Part shown: positions 17,751-26,678 of the stretch, piece by piece
Layout: every line of letters starts with the position of its first letter
Numbering within the stretch: position 1 is the stretch's first letter
NCBI GenBank assembly: GCA_965197005.1
Contig: OZ239982.1
Span: 2,046,001 to 2,110,000, forward strand
From: G965197005 sp965197005
GTDB lineage: Bacteria > Pseudomonadota > Gammaproteobacteria > Pseudomonadales > Oceanobacteraceae
Direction of reading: 5' to 3'
DNA: 64,000 nucleotides
Translations under genes and position numbers: made by a program
Notes under the pieces: generated by a model
The model's database searches: none
Told to the model about the DNA's origin: nothing
The model's input: the letters and a program-made list of their open reading frames with translations, nothing else

Positions 17751-18350
17751 CTAGTGTTTACGAATTACGCCGACGTATAGCCCTTCGATGTTAAATTCAT
17801 CGATACCTAATTGTACAATAATGGGGCTATAGTCTTGGTTTTCTGGGTGTAATATAATTTTATCTTTTTGTTTTTCAAAACGTTTTACTGTCACTTCATC
17901 ATTTACTCTGGCTACAATTATTTGTCCTTTTTGTGCTTGCTGGGTTTTATGTACGGCAATGAGGTCACCATCTAGAATACCGACTTCTTGCATACTGTCT
18001 CCTGCTACTTCTAGTAGGTAATCTGCGCTGGGTTTAAAAAATTCGTTAGGTATTTCGCAGTAATTATGAATATGTTCAATGGCTAAAATAGGTGCTCCTG
18101 CGGCAACTTTACCAATAATGGGCAATCCTGAGTTTTCTGTTTCTATTACTTTAATACCTCTTGATGCGCCTGCACTCATTTCTATTGCGCCTTTACGTGC
18201 TAGTGCTTTTAGGTGTTCTTCTGCGGAGTTAGCTGAACTAAATCCAAATTCGCTAGCTATTTCTTTACGTGTAGGTGGAAAACCTGTATCTCTAAGGGTG
18301 CGTTTTATAAAATCTAAAATTTGTGCTTGTCTATTTGTGAGTGCTTGCAT
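17751..18350 (-). CDS. lexA: LexA SOS repressor
   Basis: 199 aa from the ATG at 18350 (MQALTNRQAQIL). Upstream in-frame codons run through the operators and are not coding. It has an N-terminal winged helix (GFPPTRKEIASEFGFSS), the cleavage site Ala84-Gly85 within KVAAGAP, Ser119 in GDSM and Lys156 in VTVKRF, the same numbering as E. coli LexA. RecA filaments trigger self-cleavage, lifting repression of SOS genes. Two LexA boxes lie just upstream, so it is autoregulated. First gene of the lexA-sulA unit, divergent from the psrA-like gene, as in Pseudomonas. Confidence 0.97.
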   Translation of the reverse strand: MQALTNRQAQILDFIKRTLRDTGFPPTRKEIASEFGFSSANSAEEHLKALARKGAIEMSAGASRGIKVIETENSGLPIIGKVAAGAPILAIEHIHNYCEIPNEFFKPSADYLLEVAGDSMQEVGILDGDLIAVHKTQQAQKGQIIVARVNDEVTVKRFEKQKDKIILHPENQDYSPIIVQLGIDEFNIEGLYVGVIRKH

Positions 18351-18360
18351 GTGCGGAACC

Positions 18361-18391
18361 TTGTTTAAATATACAGTGTAAATATATACAG
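18361..18391. promoter_or_regulatory. Two adjoining LexA boxes upstream of lexA
   Basis: Read toward lexA, box A at 18391-18376 is CTGTATATATTTACAC and box B at 18376-18361 is CTGTATATTTAAACAA. Both have the CTGT half and AT-rich core of the CTGT-N8-ACAG operator, with one mismatch in the other half. They share a single base, so two LexA dimers would sit end to end, 10-40 bp before the lexA start codon. Confidence 0.85.
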
Positions 18392-18513
18392 TATTTTTCC
18401 TTTTGTAAACTGCTTTTTGTTGTTCTTTTTTGTGCACTTTGAGTTTTTTGTTTTTTATTCTTGCTGTTAAGCTGTTTTAAACGTATGTTTGCAGGACTAT
18501 TTTTATTGGATTT

Positions 18514-19170
18514 ATGATATTTATGAGTACTACTAAAAAGGGGACGGCTTGGCATATTTTAAATGCGGCGGAGGCGTTATTTTATGAGAAAGGATTTGCA
18601 GAAACTTCTTTACGCATGATTACTGCTAAGGCAGGTGTAAATCTGGCGGCGGTTAATTATCATTTTGGCTCTAAAAAAGAGCTTATTCAGGCTGTTTTTG
18701 AGCGTTTTTTGTAGCCTTTTTGTGCAAACTTATCTATGCAGCTAGATATACAACAAGCGCAGTCTGAAGATAATGTTACTTTAACTGATTTTTTTCATTT
18801 GTTGGCAAGAACTTTGGCAAATATGGGACAAGATAAGCCTAAGCAGGTACAGGTCTTTATGCGTTTGTTGGCCTTAGCCTATGCTCAAGAGCAGGGTCAT
18901 TTACGTCGTTTTATTAAACAGCAACATGGCGAGGTATTTAGCCGTTGTGGAAAAATCATGCGTAAACTAACGCCTCATTTAAGTGATGAGGAGCGTTTTT
19001 GGCGTCTACATTTTGCGATGGGTGCGAGTATGTTTACGCTTTCTGGTATGGATTATTTAACGGCCATGGCGGAGTATGATTTGGGTAAAAGTACACAGGT
19101 TGCGGTGGTAATGAAATCTTTATTGCCCTTTTTGACTGCGGGTATGCAGGCAGATTCTATTATTGATTAG
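18514..19170 (+). pseudogene. psrA: PsrA-like TetR regulator interrupted by an in-frame amber codon
   Basis: The frame encodes a full-length TetR protein except for one TAG at 18712-18714, after residue 66. Before it comes the DNA-binding half (AAEALFYEKGFAETSLRMIT, then GVNLAAVNYHFGSKKELIQA). After it, the same frame continues with PFCANL and the ligand domain (FMRLLALAYAQEQGHLRR, FWRLHFAMGA, FLTAGMQADS). The match to Pseudomonas PsrA, a fatty-acid-sensing repressor, is clear on both sides, and PsrA lies beside lexA there too. There is no frameshift and the downstream half is not decayed, so the stop is recent, an error in the data, or read through. Start at 18514 or 18523. An ATG at 18736 has no ribosome site. 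Confidence 0.82.
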
Positions 19171-19176
19171 GTATGA

Positions 19177-19701
19177 ATGATGACTTTTTTTGTTGCTCCT
19201 AGCTCCACCACTTTTATCAAAATTTCACTTTCAGAGCAGCGCCTAATACTTGTAAAAAATGGCTTGGTGCTTATAAATTGTTTGGTGTCTACGGCTAAAA
19301 ATGGTGCAGGTGAGCAATTCGGTAGTGAGCAAACTCCTCGTGGTTGGCATGAGGTGGTGGCTAAAATAGGCAATCATCAGCCTGTGAATACGGTATTTGT
19401 GGCGCGTCGTCCTTCTGGAGAGATATATTCGCCTGAGCTGGCGCAAAAACAGCCTAATAGAGATTGGATTTTAACGAGAATTTTATGGCTTAGGGGGCTA
19501 CAGGTGGGTAAAAATCGCTTACATGATGTGGATTCTATGCGCCGCTATATTTATATTCATGGTACCCCTGATAGCGAGCCTATGGGGGTGGAGAAATCTC
19601 ATGGCTGTATTCGTATGCGTAATACAGATATGCTGGCGTTATTTGATGCCATTGAGGCAAAAACGCCTGTGCTTATCCAACAGGAGCAATTTGAATGTTA
19701 A
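19177..19701 (+). CDS. L,D-transpeptidase (YkuD domain)
   Basis: 174 aa, a single YkuD catalytic domain. The active-site pattern is complete: IHGTPDSEPMGVEKSHGCIR, with His and the nucleophilic Cys in SHGCIRM near residue 147. These enzymes form 3-3 peptide cross-links or anchor proteins to meso-DAP in peptidoglycan and act in the periplasm. No signal peptide is visible: the protein starts almost directly with the domain (IKISLSEQRLILVKNG), as in a subgroup found next to nagZ. It overlaps the nagZ start by 7 bp, which suggests a role linked to wall recycling. Confidence 0.88.
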   Translation: MMTFFVAPSSTTFIKISLSEQRLILVKNGLVLINCLVSTAKNGAGEQFGSEQTPRGWHEVVAKIGNHQPVNTVFVARRPSGEIYSPELAQKQPNRDWILTRILWLRGLQVGKNRLHDVDSMRRYIYIHGTPDSEPMGVEKSHGCIRMRNTDMLALFDAIEAKTPVLIQQEQFEC

Positions 19702-20708
19702 GTAGTGCAGTTGGTTTGTTTGTGGATTTACAGGGTTTAAGTTTAACGACTAAAGAACAATCGGTATTACTTGAGCCAAGGGTTTGCGGGGTTATTTTAT
19801 TTGCTCGTAATTATCAATCACCAGAGCAATTACGGGCATTAACGTCCAGCATTAAACATCTGCGTGCAGATTTATTAATCGCTGTAGATCAAGAAGGGGG
19901 GCGAGTGCAGCGTTTTAGGCAGGGTTTTACTCGTTTGCCTGCTATGTTTGCTTTGTTTTCTATTTTTCAACAAGACCCGACCTGTGCTTGTGAGTATGCG
20001 TATTCTTTGGGTTGGCTTATGGCGTATGAGCTATTAGATTGTGGTGTGGATTTAAGTTTTGCACCTGTGCTTGATGTGGACAGTGGTTTTTCTGAGGTTA
20101 TTGGAGATCGCAGTTTTGCTTTAGAGCCTGAGGCTGTCTGCTCTTTAGCTAGTGCATTTTGTCGGGGCATGCAGTCTTTAGGTATGCCTTCAGTGGGTAA
20201 GCATTTTCCGGGTCATGGTGGTGTGGTGGCAGATACGCATCTGCAAGCGGTGGTGGACGCTCGCTCACTTGAGACATTACAAAAACGTGATTTAATGCCT
20301 TTTTATACATTAATCAAGCAGCAGTTATTGCAAGGTATTATGCCTGCTCATGTGCGCTATACACAGGTAGATGCAGAGCATAATGCGGGGTTTTCTTCCC
20401 TTTGGTTGCAGAGTATTTTACGTCAAGATATGTCGTTTGAGGGGGTTATTTTTAGTGATGATTTGAGCATGCTTGGAGCGGCGAATGCAGGCACTCCAGT
20501 TGCCCGTGCTGAGGCGGCAATCCATGCTGGGTGCAATGCTTTATTGTTGTGTAATCAACCTGCCGATAGCGATGCGCTATTAGCCTATTTACAAACTCTA
20601 TCGTTAGAGGATTATCCGTTGTTAAATTTGGCACACTGGCAAACAACTTTTACTGCCAACCCCGAAGCGCATACCAATGCACAAGCGTTGTTGGCTAGTT
20701 GGGCTTAG
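19695..20708 (+). CDS. nagZ: Beta-N-acetylhexosaminidase NagZ
   Basis: 337 aa, glycoside hydrolase family 3. It removes GlcNAc from anhydro-muropeptides in the cytoplasm during peptidoglycan recycling, making the signals that induce AmpC in some bacteria. Visible motifs: LLIAVDQEGGRVQRF, VGKHFPGHGGVVADTH (catalytic His/Asp loop) and the nucleophile segment IFSDDLSMLGA. CAGGAG precedes the ATG at 19695 inside the end of the transpeptidase gene. It converges on fnr with a 4-bp overlap and no clear terminator. Confidence 0.96.
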   Translation: MLSSAVGLFVDLQGLSLTTKEQSVLLEPRVCGVILFARNYQSPEQLRALTSSIKHLRADLLIAVDQEGGRVQRFRQGFTRLPAMFALFSIFQQDPTCACEYAYSLGWLMAYELLDCGVDLSFAPVLDVDSGFSEVIGDRSFALEPEAVCSLASAFCRGMQSLGMPSVGKHFPGHGGVVADTHLQAVVDARSLETLQKRDLMPFYTLIKQQLLQGIMPAHVRYTQVDAEHNAGFSSLWLQSILRQDMSFEGVIFSDDLSMLGAANAGTPVARAEAAIHAGCNALLLCNQPADSDALLAYLQTLSLEDYPLLNLAHWQTTFTANPEAHTNAQALLASWA

Positions 20709-21475
20709 TGAACATGTCCTTCTTTATGTTCATTGTTGTTGGTACAGATGCCTGCCATTTCTGAAAGTAGAGCAAGGTTTAATAATTGAACTTCTTTATT
20801 TTCGGTATGAATAAGCTGATTTTTTTGAAAGCGAGTAAATACACGGCTAACGGTTTCTACAGCTAAACCAAGATAATTACTAATGTCAATACGTGACATA
20901 GGCAAACGAAAACGGGTTGGCGATAGTCCGCGGTTTGCCTGACGTAAGGAAATATCAACTAAAAATGAGGCAACTCGTTCATCAGAGTTCTTTTTGCCCA
21001 GCAATACCATCATATTCTGGTCATGGCGTATTTCACTACTCATCATACGCATAAGGTGCTTGCGTAGTTCAAACAGTTCATCTGCTAGGTTATCTAATGA
21101 TGCAAGGGGCACTTCACATACGGTGGTGCTTTCTAGGGCACAGGCGGTCATTGGGTAGATGTCATTTTCATAGCTTGCCAGACCAATCACTTCACTAGCC
21201 AGATGAAATCCTATAATTTGCTCTTCGCCTTTACCTGTTACGGTGTAGGTTTTTAGTGCACCTGTTCTTACTGCAAAGATAGAGTTAAAGGGTTCCCCTT
21301 GTTGAAATAGGGTCTTACCTTTAGGTATGGGTTTTCCACGTTTTATTAAGCTATCAAGTTGAGAGACTTCACTAACACTTAAAGCAATGGGTAGGCATAA
21401 GCTATTTAGAGAGCAGGTTTGACAATGAGGTTTGCGATCTCGCATAGAGACTATATTAATGGGGGTATTATTCAT
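20705..21475 (-). CDS. fnr: FNR/Anr oxygen-sensing transcription regulator
   Basis: 256 aa, Crp/Fnr family. Four cysteines match the [4Fe-4S] ligands of FNR: Cys18, Cys21, Cys27 (CQTCSLNSLC) and Cys112 (MTACALE). A cyclic-nucleotide-like beta roll follows, then a dimer helix and a C-terminal helix-turn-helix with the ETVSRVFTRF recognition helix, which reads TTGAT half-sites. Without oxygen the cluster holds the dimer together. It stands at the end of the cbb3 oxidase assembly block, where Anr lies in Pseudomonas, and probably controls that block. A possible FNR site overlaps its own leader. Confidence 0.96.
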   Translation of the reverse strand: MNNTPINIVSMRDRKPHCQTCSLNSLCLPIALSVSEVSQLDSLIKRGKPIPKGKTLFQQGEPFNSIFAVRTGALKTYTVTGKGEEQIIGFHLASEVIGLASYENDIYPMTACALESTTVCEVPLASLDNLADELFELRKHLMRMMSSEIRHDQNMMVLLGKKNSDERVASFLVDISLRQANRGLSPTRFRLPMSRIDISNYLGLAVETVSRVFTRFQKNQLIHTENKEVQLLNLALLSEMAGICTNNNEHKEGHVH

Positions 21476-21489
21476 ATATTTACTATTTC

Positions 21490-21503
21490 TTAATCTAAGT
21501 CAA
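21490..21503. promoter_or_regulatory. Candidate FNR box in the fnr leader
   Basis: TTAATCTAAGTCAA matches the TTGAT-N4-ATCAA operator at 8 of 10 informative bases. It starts 15 bp upstream of the fnr ATG, where binding would block rather than activate transcription, consistent with negative autoregulation. This is a by-eye match only. Confidence 0.4.
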
Positions 21504-21531
21504 GGCTTAATATTAATCTGAAATGCACCAT

Positions 21532-22203
21532 TTAACCAGTATTAATGAAAAAATGTTGCCAAACGGAAAATAATGTCCATATCCCATAGGCTATTAATAG
21601 CAATCCTGATAGCTGTTTAATCCATTTTTTTTGCATTATCAAGACCAAAGTTTGTGCGGCGAAGCTACTGGTTAGCATGGCAGGTAACGTACCTAAGCCA
21701 AAGCAAAACATTGCTAATGCGCCCATTGCTGGTTGTTGGTTAGCACTAACCCAAGTTAAGGTGCTATAAATTAAGCCGCAAGGTAGCAGCCCCCAGAGCA
21801 TGCCTAGTTGTAAAGTAGCAATGTGACTATGGGATTTTATAAGTTTGGCTGCAATAGGCTTAATGGGGTTCCAAATATAGTTGCCCAGTTGCTCTAGATG
21901 CGTCAACCAAAACAACCAACGAGCAACATATAATCCCATTAAAATAAGTAATACAGCTGCAAGGGTTCTTAGGGTAAACATTAACAATATATGTTGTTCT
22001 TTTAGCCAAAATCCAACACTGGCAACGAATGCCCCTAAACAGGTATAGCTTAATACTCGCCCTAAATTAAATAGAATGGGTTTAATTATTTGTCGCTGCT
22101 GGCTACCTATGCCTGCGGCAATACCGCCACACATTACAAGGCAGTGTCCAGCACCTGATAATCCTAATAAAAATGCGGTAACAAGGGAGAGCGGCTCAAT
22201 CAT
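21532..22203 (-). CDS. SafE/UreH-domain membrane protein of the cbb3 assembly cluster
   Basis: 223 aa with about six membrane helices. The N-terminal motif SGAGHCLVMCGG is the hallmark of the TauE/SafE-like UreH-domain proteins found beside ccoS in Pseudomonas and relatives. Its two cysteines and His suggest metal, probably copper, handling, but the substrate is not established from sequence. It overlaps ccoS by 8 bp and is the last gene of the ccoI-ccoS unit. Confidence 0.85.
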   Translation of the reverse strand: MIEPLSLVTAFLLGLSGAGHCLVMCGGIAAGIGSQQRQIIKPILFNLGRVLSYTCLGAFVASVGFWLKEQHILLMFTLRTLAAVLLILMGLYVARWLFWLTHLEQLGNYIWNPIKPIAAKLIKSHSHIATLQLGMLWGLLPCGLIYSTLTWVSANQQPAMGALAMFCFGLGTLPAMLTSSFAAQTLVLIMQKKWIKQLSGLLLIAYGIWTLFSVWQHFFINTG

Positions 22204-22390
22204 CTATGGATTTTTTTTGTGCCTCTGTTTGCTGTTTAATTTGGTATAGTTCATCGTCATCAAACAAAATTTTATGAGAGGGTGAGTCTAAATCGTCAAA
22301 TTGTCCACTTTTAACAGCCCAATTAAAAATGAAAATAGCGATAATAATAAGCACCATAGACAGCGGCACAAGCACATAAACAATATCCAT
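22196..22390 (-). CDS. ccoS: Cbb3 oxidase maturation protein CcoS
   Basis: 64 aa: one membrane helix (VYVLVPLSMVLIIIAIFIF) then an acidic tail containing GQFDDLDSP, the signature of CcoS/FixS. CcoS is needed to insert heme and copper cofactors into CcoN. It lies 37 bp after ccoI and overlaps the SafE-like gene. Confidence 0.92.
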   Translation of the reverse strand: MDIVYVLVPLSMVLIIIAIFIFNWAVKSGQFDDLDSPSHKILFDDDELYQIKQQTEAQKKSIDD

Positions 22391-22427
22391 TATTCTTCCT
22401 ATTTTTAGTTGTTGTCTGTAGTTCGTC

Positions 22428-24842
22428 TTATTTATGCTTAGGCGATTTTAATAATCTTAGGGCATTTAAGACAACCACCAAAGAGCTACAAGACATACCA
22501 ATTGCCGCCGCCCAAGGCGGCACATAACCCATTGCTGCTAACGGTAGGGCAAGCAGATTATACCCTAAAGCCCAGAACATGTTTTGACGCATAATACTGC
22601 GTGCCTTTTGAGCACTATAAAATAGTGATATAAGTTGATAAATATTGCCATGAGTCAATAAACTGTCAGCACTTGTTTTTGCTAAATCACTGGCTTCATT
22701 GACGGCTAAAGATAAATCTGCAGCAACTAAAACAGGGACATCATTAATACCATCACCTACCATCATTACGACTTCCCCTTGTTTTTGGCGATACTGAATT
22801 TCATCTAATTTTTGTTCGGGGCTTAACCCTACTAAGCATTCTTTTATGCCTAGTTGGGCGGCAAGTTGCGTGCCAGAGGAGGTTGGATCGCCAGTTAAAA
22901 TTAGAGTTTTTAGCTGTTTTTGATGTAATTTTTGAATTAGTTTATGTGCTTGGGGACGCACGCTATCACTAATGGCAAACCAAGCGATAGCTGTATCTGC
23001 ATAGGCTAATAATAACCAATGAGATTGTTTATCTGGTGCTGTAGGTGGGGTATCTAAAACAAAATCAGGACGACCAATTTTATACTGTTTGCCCTGATAC
23101 TCACCACTTATGCCTTGAGCAGCTACTTGTTTTATATTATCCATTAGCACAGGCTCAATATTTTTAAAGGCTTGAGAAATAGGATGGGCGGAGTGCTGTT
23201 CTAGCCCCGCAGCTAACGCTAATACTTGCTCTTGCGTGTACTTTTTTGCAACTATTTTTATATTTGCAATTTGCATATTACCGCTGGTTAATGTGCCTGT
23301 TTTATCAAAGGCAACGGTGGTTACTTTATTGAGTGTTTCTATTACATGTCCCTTGGTAATTAGTACGCCTTTTTCTCTAAGAGATGCAGTAGCAGCTGTT
23401 AAAGCAGTGGGGGTTGCTAAAGACAGCGCACAAGGACATGTAACGACCAAAACAGATAAGGCAATAAAAAAAGCATCTGGCGCACCTGCTAGGTACCAGT
23501 AAATAAATACACTACTGGAAATAGCTAGCACAGTGGCAATAAAATAACTGGCAATAGAGTCTGTAAGCATGGCGATAGCTGGCTTATCTTGTTGCGCTCT
23601 ATCTAGCAAGCGTACAATGGCAGATAACCGTCCTTTATCGCTAACAGCAGTCACTTTAACATGCAGGGTTTGGTCGTAGTTTAATGTGCCTCCAGTTACA
23701 AAATCATCAGGTTGTTTACTAACAGCAACTGGCTCACCTGTTAAAGCGGATTCATCAACACTGCTGTAGCCTTTAATTACTATGCCATCTGCGGCTATCA
23801 TCTCGCCTGCTTTAATTTGTAATACATCATCAATTTGTATGGATTTACTGGAAATGCTTTCACTTTGCCCTTGAGCATTAATACGAGTCGCAAGCGCAGG
23901 CGTTAAGCTAAGTAAGTTATTCCCTGCATTGCCCATACGATGACGGGCACGCATTTCCAAATATCGCCCTAATGTTAAAAAAAAGGTAAACATGCATACG
24001 CTATCAAAATAAACTTCTTGCCCTTGATTAAAAGTGCTCCATACACTGGCAAAAAATGCCAAAATCAAAGCGATAGAAACAGGTACGTCCATGGTTAAAT
24101 GGCGTGTTCTCAAATCTCGTAATGAAGCAATAAAGAAAGGTTTGGCACTGTAGCTAATAACGGGCAGCGTTAGTAGTAGTGCGGCCAAACGAAATAAGAT
24201 TTCATACTTATTTTGCATGCCTACATATAAAGGAACAGATAACATCATAACCTGCATCATACCAATACCCGCAATGGCTAAGCGTTTAATGGTTTGTTTG
24301 TTTTCTTGTTGGCGTTGGTTTTCTGCCAGTGTGGGGGTAAATGGTGCAATTTGATAGCCCAGTTGCAATAAGGCTTCCATTAATAAGGATAGGTTTACCT
24401 CTTTTGGCTTCCAGCGAATTAACAGCCGATAAGAAGATAAATTTAAACTTGCTTGAGTCACTGCAGAAAATTGGTTTAATCGATGTTCAATCAACCAAGC
24501 ACAAGCAGCGCAGCTAATGCCTTCTACAATAAAAGTAGCTTCTAGCTCGTCATTGATTTCGCTAACAAAACTTTCTTGCACTGTTGGGCTATCATAAACT
24601 AACAGTTCTTGGCGTACTTTGTTTTCATCAAATTCTATAAAGGTAGGCGTCATATCTGGCAGTTCAGTACGATGCTGATAAAAATTAGTTAAACCACTGT
24701 CAACTATAGTTTGTGCCACTGCCTGACAACCTGGACAACACATAGGCTGTGATTGCTGATTAATCTCAACTTGCCAACGATTTTGATCTTTTTCTGGCAC
24801 GTCTTCGCCACAATGAAAACAACGCTGCTTAGACATAAGCAA
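22428..24842 (-). CDS. ccoI: Copper-exporting P1B-type ATPase CcoI (FixI)
   Basis: 804 aa. N-terminal metal motifs are CFHCGEDVP and CCPGCQAVAQ (a zinc-ribbon-like region of CcoI), then an HMA domain with GISCAACAWLIEHRL. Eight membrane segments follow, including the CPC metal channel (TCPCALSLATP), the phosphorylation site DKTGTLTSG, and the hinge GDGINDVPVL. It pumps Cu+ to the periplasmic side for assembly of the binuclear centre of cbb3 oxidase. An in-frame ATG two codons later is also possible. Normally it follows ccoH directly; here a foreign segment separates them. Confidence 0.96.
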   Translation of the reverse strand: MLMSKQRCFHCGEDVPEKDQNRWQVEINQQSQPMCCPGCQAVAQTIVDSGLTNFYQHRTELPDMTPTFIEFDENKVRQELLVYDSPTVQESFVSEINDELEATFIVEGISCAACAWLIEHRLNQFSAVTQASLNLSSYRLLIRWKPKEVNLSLLMEALLQLGYQIAPFTPTLAENQRQQENKQTIKRLAIAGIGMMQVMMLSVPLYVGMQNKYEILFRLAALLLTLPVISYSAKPFFIASLRDLRTRHLTMDVPVSIALILAFFASVWSTFNQGQEVYFDSVCMFTFFLTLGRYLEMRARHRMGNAGNNLLSLTPALATRINAQGQSESISSKSIQIDDVLQIKAGEMIAADGIVIKGYSSVDESALTGEPVAVSKQPDDFVTGGTLNYDQTLHVKVTAVSDKGRLSAIVRLLDRAQQDKPAIAMLTDSIASYFIATVLAISSSVFIYWYLAGAPDAFFIALSVLVVTCPCALSLATPTALTAATASLREKGVLITKGHVIETLNKVTTVAFDKTGTLTSGNMQIANIKIVAKKYTQEQVLALAAGLEQHSAHPISQAFKNIEPVLMDNIKQVAAQGISGEYQGKQYKIGRPDFVLDTPPTAPDKQSHWLLLAYADTAIAWFAISDSVRPQAHKLIQKLHQKQLKTLILTGDPTSSGTQLAAQLGIKECLVGLSPEQKLDEIQYRQKQGEVVMMVGDGINDVPVLVAADLSLAVNEASDLAKTSADSLLTHGNIYQLISLFYSAQKARSIMRQNMFWALGYNLLALPLAAMGYVPPWAAAIGMSCSSLVVVLNALRLLKSPKHK

Positions 24843-24890
24843 CTCTTAATAAATCTAGATAAAAGCTCATTACATACATAGCAGACAATC

Positions 24891-26432
24891 CTAAGGCTTA
24901 AATAAGCTCATCTTGCTATTATAAATTGGGCTGTCTATTGCCAATAAGTCTAATACGCTATGAAACATCATGTGCTGTGATACTTTTTGCTGTTTTTTTA
25001 AGGCATTTACCCCACGCGAAGACCATATAATAAAAGGAATATCTAACTGTTCTTTGGGCGCAATGCTAGCAGGTATACCATGCATGTAGAGATTATTTTC
25101 ACCGAGAGATTCTCCATGATCAGATACATATAACATAGCGGTATGGTACTCTTTAAGCTGTTTGAGTTGCTCTATTATGTTTGCTAACAAATAATCGGTA
25201 TAGACAATGGTATTGTCATAGGCATTAAGCAGTTCTTGCTGCGAGCACTTAGATAATTCGACACTGGTACAAACAGGAGAAAAACGTGCAAACTCAGCTG
25301 GATACTTTTTATAATAGGTCGGTCCATGACTTGTACTGGTATGCAAAACCACGAGTATTTTAGATTGCTTACTAGCTAAAATCTGTTTGTTTAAAGCACT
25401 CAATAAGACCCCATCATAATCACAATCTGCTCGCTGACATAGTGGCTCTAGCTGTTTACGATTTTGGTAATGCGCTATATTTACTTTTGGCTCTCCCCAA
25501 TTGGTTGTACGCCAAATTACTTCTACCCCGTTTCTATACAAATAATTAGGTAAAATTTCAAACAGAGTACTGCTGTCTGTATGTTCTAAAATACATTTTA
25601 CCCCTGCGGTGGTATAGGTTGCACAGGCTTGGTCACTAAAACTGAGTACATCTTTTATCTTAGCCAAATAAGGATTGGTATTTTTATGATAGCCCAATAA
25701 AGAAAAATTCTGACTACGCGCAGACTCTCCTATAACCAACACCACCACTGATTTGTCATTGTTTTTTAATTGGGCATTGGGCAAGCGTACTTGTTCTTTA
25801 TTTTCTTGGCTTTTTTGATAATAAAAACGACTGGTATTGATAATATAAGACCAAGGTAATAACAACCCACCTAAGGTTTTGCCATGCTTATCAAACCATA
25901 ACCAATAACTTGAACTGGCGTATACAAGAGATATAAGCAAAGCCAAAATCAAAGCAATATGCAATATGAAATGTTTAATTTTAAGCGTCATAAATTTAAA
26001 CTTAAACGCTAAAATACTAGGCAGAACACCTAATAAAAAAAAGTAAGCAACAAGGGTTAAAGAGAAAAAACTGCTCGATTCTTCAACACTGGTATTAATG
26101 ATATTACCAATCATGGATTTATCAATAATCGTACCGTAGGTATTCATAAAATACAGCGCAACAGAATTGGTTAAAAATAATAGTGCTAATAAATACTTAC
26201 CAAGCGAGCGAAGAATAAAAAAGCCCAAATAAAAAAATAAAATGCTTAACAATAAAACCAGCAGAAAAACACTTATCAATAAAAATATGCCATTTGCACT
26301 ACTGATATCTATATTTTTTGCTACAAAACGGTATAACGGAAGATGAAATAAGAGCAGATTAAGAAAAATGATTAACAATATAAAATAATGCAGCTTAATG
26401 CGTCTGTTAAACATAAATAGCGATAACCTCAT
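24891..26432 (-). CDS. Phosphoethanolamine transferase (EptA-like)
   Basis: 513 aa from the ATG at 26432, chosen because AAAAGG lies five bases upstream; a TTG at 26480 would add 16 residues. Five N-terminal membrane helices (to about residue 200) lead to a periplasmic sulfatase-fold domain with VLVIGESARSQNFSLLGY, the TTAGVKC nucleophile region (Thr), HTSTSHGPTYY and YVSDHGESLGE, which bind the catalytic zinc. Such enzymes add phosphoethanolamine to lipid A or core sugars and raise resistance to cationic peptides. It sits between ccoI and ccoH, an unexpected place, next to a decayed transposable element, so I infer insertion. Confidence 0.92.
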   Translation of the reverse strand: MRLSLFMFNRRIKLHYFILLIIFLNLLLFHLPLYRFVAKNIDISSANGIFLLISVFLLVLLLSILFFYLGFFILRSLGKYLLALLFLTNSVALYFMNTYGTIIDKSMIGNIINTSVEESSSFFSLTLVAYFFLLGVLPSILAFKFKFMTLKIKHFILHIALILALLISLVYASSSYWLWFDKHGKTLGGLLLPWSYIINTSRFYYQKSQENKEQVRLPNAQLKNNDKSVVVLVIGESARSQNFSLLGYHKNTNPYLAKIKDVLSFSDQACATYTTAGVKCILEHTDSSTLFEILPNYLYRNGVEVIWRTTNWGEPKVNIAHYQNRKQLEPLCQRADCDYDGVLLSALNKQILASKQSKILVVLHTSTSHGPTYYKKYPAEFARFSPVCTSVELSKCSQQELLNAYDNTIVYTDYLLANIIEQLKQLKEYHTAMLYVSDHGESLGENNLYMHGIPASIAPKEQLDIPFIIWSSRGVNALKKQQKVSQHMMFHSVLDLLAIDSPIYNSKMSLFKP

Positions 26433-26567
26433 ATGCCTTTTGTTATATTCTGCTATGACTAAAGCAAGCCATAATAACAAAAATAGAATTTAATAACCCA
26501 TAAAATCTATGTATAAAAGCCCAAATTTAGCATACTTTGATACATAAGTAGATGATTTTGACTTCCT

Positions 26568-26587
26568 CCCCCACCTGAAGTTGGGGG
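26568..26587. repeat. Right-end hairpin of the IS605-type element
   Basis: CCCCCA (26568-26573) pairs with TGGGGG (26582-26587) around an 8-base loop, about 90 bp beyond the tnpB stop. In TnpB systems the RNA guide overlaps this end, so the stem may belong to an omega-RNA scaffold. Confidence 0.7.
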
Positions 26588-26678
26588 ATTCCTACTAGTG
26601 CTAGCCCTAAGACTGGCTCCTCTCGGTGGGTTCTTGCTGCTGACCACTGGCTATCCCAAAGAGACAGTACGATGCAGT

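Noticed and set aside
18736..19170. The C-terminal half of the psrA-like gene as an independent protein
   Set aside because: No ribosome site before the ATG at 18736, and it lacks a DNA-binding domain; better read as the second half of one broken gene.
20705..20735. Inverted repeat TGAACAT/ATGTTCA at the nagZ-fnr junction as a terminator
   Set aside because: It lies within the fnr coding end, has no T-run and is short.
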